From: Datisca glomerata
Taxonomy: Eukaryota > Streptophyta > Magnoliopsida > Cucurbitales > Datiscaceae
Assembly (NCBI GenBank): GCA_003255025.1
Contig: QANY01005856.1
Span: 124,001 to 188,000 of the forward strand
Reading direction: 5' to 3'
DNA length: 64,000 nt
Position 1 is the first letter of the stretch. Each line of letters opens with the position of its first letter. This document shows, piece by piece, positions 61,967 to 64,000 of the stretch. The translations under genes were made by a program, and so were the position numbers. Under the pieces are notes generated by a model. It saw nothing but the letters and a program-made list of their open reading frames with translations. It was not told the origin of the DNA and searched no databases.

Positions 61967-63180
61967 TATCTTAAAATTAATGATTTATCCTAACTCGTCA
62001 TGTAGAAAAAGCTTCTTCAGATAAATGCTCATCATTTTGGTGGGTTTATGTAGTTTACAAATTATTTTAAAAAAATAATCATTAAATATTATGTAGAATT
62101 GTACAATAGGAAGCATGACTTTTTTGCTTCTATATATGTTAGCCCATAAAAAGTGGTTATATTTTATATTTATATAAAGTGTAGTATATATTTGTATTGA
62201 TTATCTATATCTAACTAATCCTATAGAAAACTCTTTTTTTATTTAGCTAAATTGGGTCATTGTTTTTCATTCAATAATTTAGATAAGATAACATCGTCTA
62301 TTGTTTAAATGAACAATAAACAATCTGAAACTTAATTTGGATTTGTCAAGTCCCAATTAGAGTTTGAGCACATTATTAAAATTAACATAAAAATAGTCAA
62401 ATAAGTTTCATAAATATCAAATAGTCATATTCAATGGACCCACCTACTAGAAATACTTTTCTTCCTATTATACCCTTATACATAACATTAATTGATTATT
62501 TTTATAAAAAAATTAAAAATCTTATAAACCCACCAATCTCTCTCTATCTCTATCATTGTGTCTCTCTCCTAGAATATCTCTCTTTCTTTTTCGCTCCCCG
62601 AATCTCTCTCTCTTGAAACTATATGTAAATAATATCTATGTTAGATATGTTACATTTATAAATAATATATAAATATATATATTTTTATATTATATATGGC
62701 ACGTGTATATAGAGTATATTACACATATATATATATATATAACAAATATTTATTATGGGTGTTTATAAAGTGTTCCGGTGTAATGTTATATATAAGCCCA
62801 TATGTATATACACACAGAGATGGAGAGAGAGTGATTTAATGAATATAAATGTAGAGAGAGATTAATGAATATAAATGTAGAGAGAAAAAAATAGGGAGGA
62901 TGATATATTTGTATTAAATAATAAAAAAGTCAAATTAGTAACTAACTAAATAGGAAAATCTCTTAAATTTAACAAATTTACTATATTAATTATTATTTAT
63001 TGAAAAGTGTGATATTTGGTATTTTTCAAAAGTTCTGTACCAAATTAATTTTTACTATATTAATTATTATTTATTGAAAAGTGTGATATTTGATATTTTT
63101 CAAACGTTGTGTACTAAATTAATTTTAAAATTAAAAAATTGGTTAAAAAGTATCATTTCTATTAGATTTGTTTGAATCGT
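61967..63180. other. AT-rich intergenic DNA with simple repeats
   Basis: There is a TCTC-rich stretch near 62550-62615 and TA repeats near 62650-62745. A 74 bp tandem duplication lies at 62977-63050 and 63051-63124. No gene was found. Confidence 0.6.
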
Positions 63181-63234
63181 CCTATCAGTGATCAGTATGG
63201 ATGTAGCCCTGCCCAACATCTCTACAGTGGATCC

Positions 63235-63240
63235 AGCCCA
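63235..63240 (-). promoter_or_regulatory. Site II-like element upstream of the ATP synthase subunit gene
   Basis: TGGGCT on the minus strand fits TGGGCY, the site II motif frequent upstream of plant nuclear genes for mitochondrial respiratory proteins. It lies about 200 bp before the ATG. One short motif alone is weak evidence. Confidence 0.4.
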
Positions 63241-63439
63241 ATACGAATACAAGCGTAAATAAGGAGAAAAACCTTCATCAGAGGCCGTTGATTTGTATCA
63301 GATCATCAGTAATCGACGGCTAAAGTCGGCTGTCAGATTTATCGTATCGTAGTGCCATTAATCACCGGTCTACACAAAAAGGTTATTCGCAGCCCGCAAC
63401 AACCGAGACTGTGAGGTAACGAAGAAGTCAAGCAAAGAG

Positions 63440-64000
63440 ATGCCGAAGTTCGATCCATGGCCGATTTTCTTCAAACGAGAATGGAATCGCAACTGGCCCT
63501 TCCTCGTTGGCTTCGCCATAACCGGAACCTTTATCACCAAGTTATCTCTCGGCCTCACTGGTATGATTCGCGCCGTTCTTTCCTGTTCCACCGCCGTATT
63601 CTTATTTTTCTTTTATATTTTCGAAATTCTGATAATTGATTGTGTTTCTAAAAAGTCTGTTCATAATTTGCAGAGGAAGATGCTAAGAACTCGCCCTTTG
63701 TTCAGAGGCATAAGAGGTAATATGCGATTACTTAATCTCTTGCTATGCGTTGCATTTTTTCAATAACTATCGGAAAACATAGCTTTGAGCAGCTTAGCCT
63801 TGTATATAGTGCTGATTCTGTTATGGAAGATCCGTAATTTCAAATAAATTGAGTTCAGATCTGCTCAAAACTACATCTTCAATGTTGCAAGATCCTTATA
63901 CTCTATATGTTAAGTCTTCAGTGTTTAAAGGTACAATCAAATTTCTTAGCCGATCAATAATTGTTCCTTAAACAACATTTTTCCAGGCCGAAGTTCGGTT
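63440..64000 (+). CDS. Mitochondrial ATP synthase 6 kDa subunit, 5' part
   Basis: This small nuclear-encoded protein belongs to the membrane part of plant mitochondrial ATP synthase. Exon 1 (63440-63560) reads MPKFDPWPIFFKREWNRNWP, then FLVGFAITGTFITKLSLGLT, where one hydrophobic stretch (about residues 20-35) is the likely inner-membrane helix. Exon 2 (63674-63716) reads EEDAKNSPFVQRHKR. Exon 3 opens at 63987 after TTTTTCCAG and runs past the window edge. Phases agree: 121 bp leaves one base, 43 bp leaves two, and exon 3 completes an AGG codon. All introns are GT-AG. The family protein is about 55 residues, so exon 3 should add only a short tail. The ATG context (AAAGAGATGCC) and the lack of an upstream ATG in frame support the start. 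The identity is from recall of the plant sequence. Confidence 0.85.

Overview
The window is nuclear DNA from a flowering plant, most likely a eudicot. It has spliced genes with plant-type consensus sites, an intact plant histone H4, and AT-rich intergenic DNA. Every plant transposon class I would expect is present: Ty1/copia, a Ty3/gypsy gag-only element, CACTA/En-Spm, PIF/Harbinger-type MITEs and an endogenous pararetrovirus. Nothing allows a species call. Confident host genes are few: histone H4 (32970-33281, minus strand) and the 5' part of a gene for the mitochondrial ATP synthase 6 kDa subunit running off the right edge (63440 to end, plus strand). A decayed, tandemly duplicated papain-type cysteine protease lies at 12073-14680. 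The other long reading frames belong to mobile elements or are chance frames in a GC-rich minisatellite.

Layout, left to right. 1-1413: decayed copia integrase region (+). 2060-2475: palindromic 'TACTTGAA...TTCAAGTA' repeats, seen again at 22255-22600. 3552-9147: non-autonomous LTR element (-) with about 1.1 kb LTRs, a primer-binding site matching tRNA-Arg and a decayed gag as its only protein. 10770: one end of a PIF-type MITE. 12073-20200: two copies of protease pseudogene sequence; the second is split by a fairly young, nearly intact copia element (14990-19930, -) whose pol carries two nonsense codons. 22620-24590: 3' half of another copia element (+) with its LTR. 26280-32470: endogenous caulimovirid (-), circularly permuted, keeping its promoter, polyadenylation signal and tRNA-Met primer site, plus a scrambled second fragment. 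32970-33500: histone H4 and its promoter. 33768-36300: MITE and DNA-transposon remnants, including a CACTA transposase fragment. 36508-38775: non-autonomous LTR element (-). 38811-43755: mostly featureless AT-rich DNA.

The most notable structure is at 43756-54507. A CACTA transposon and a copia element are each broken. Their pieces fit together if the roughly 7.9 kb between 43775 and 51634 is an inversion. The CACTA terminus missing at 51640 is found inverted at 43756. The reverse transcriptase half and 3' LTR missing from the minus-strand copia element are found on the plus strand at 43775-45926. The two outer copia flanks match as a 5 bp target duplication with one mismatch.

54860-56124 is a long-inverted-repeat element with an internal tandem array, and 57960-60800 is another decayed copia element (-). 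A complete PIF-type MITE with TAA target duplications lies at 61167-61963, followed by simple repeats and then the ATP synthase subunit gene. The elements are nested and mutated, so the region looks like old, silenced repeat DNA between a few short housekeeping genes. No operon-like or cooperative gene organisation is visible.
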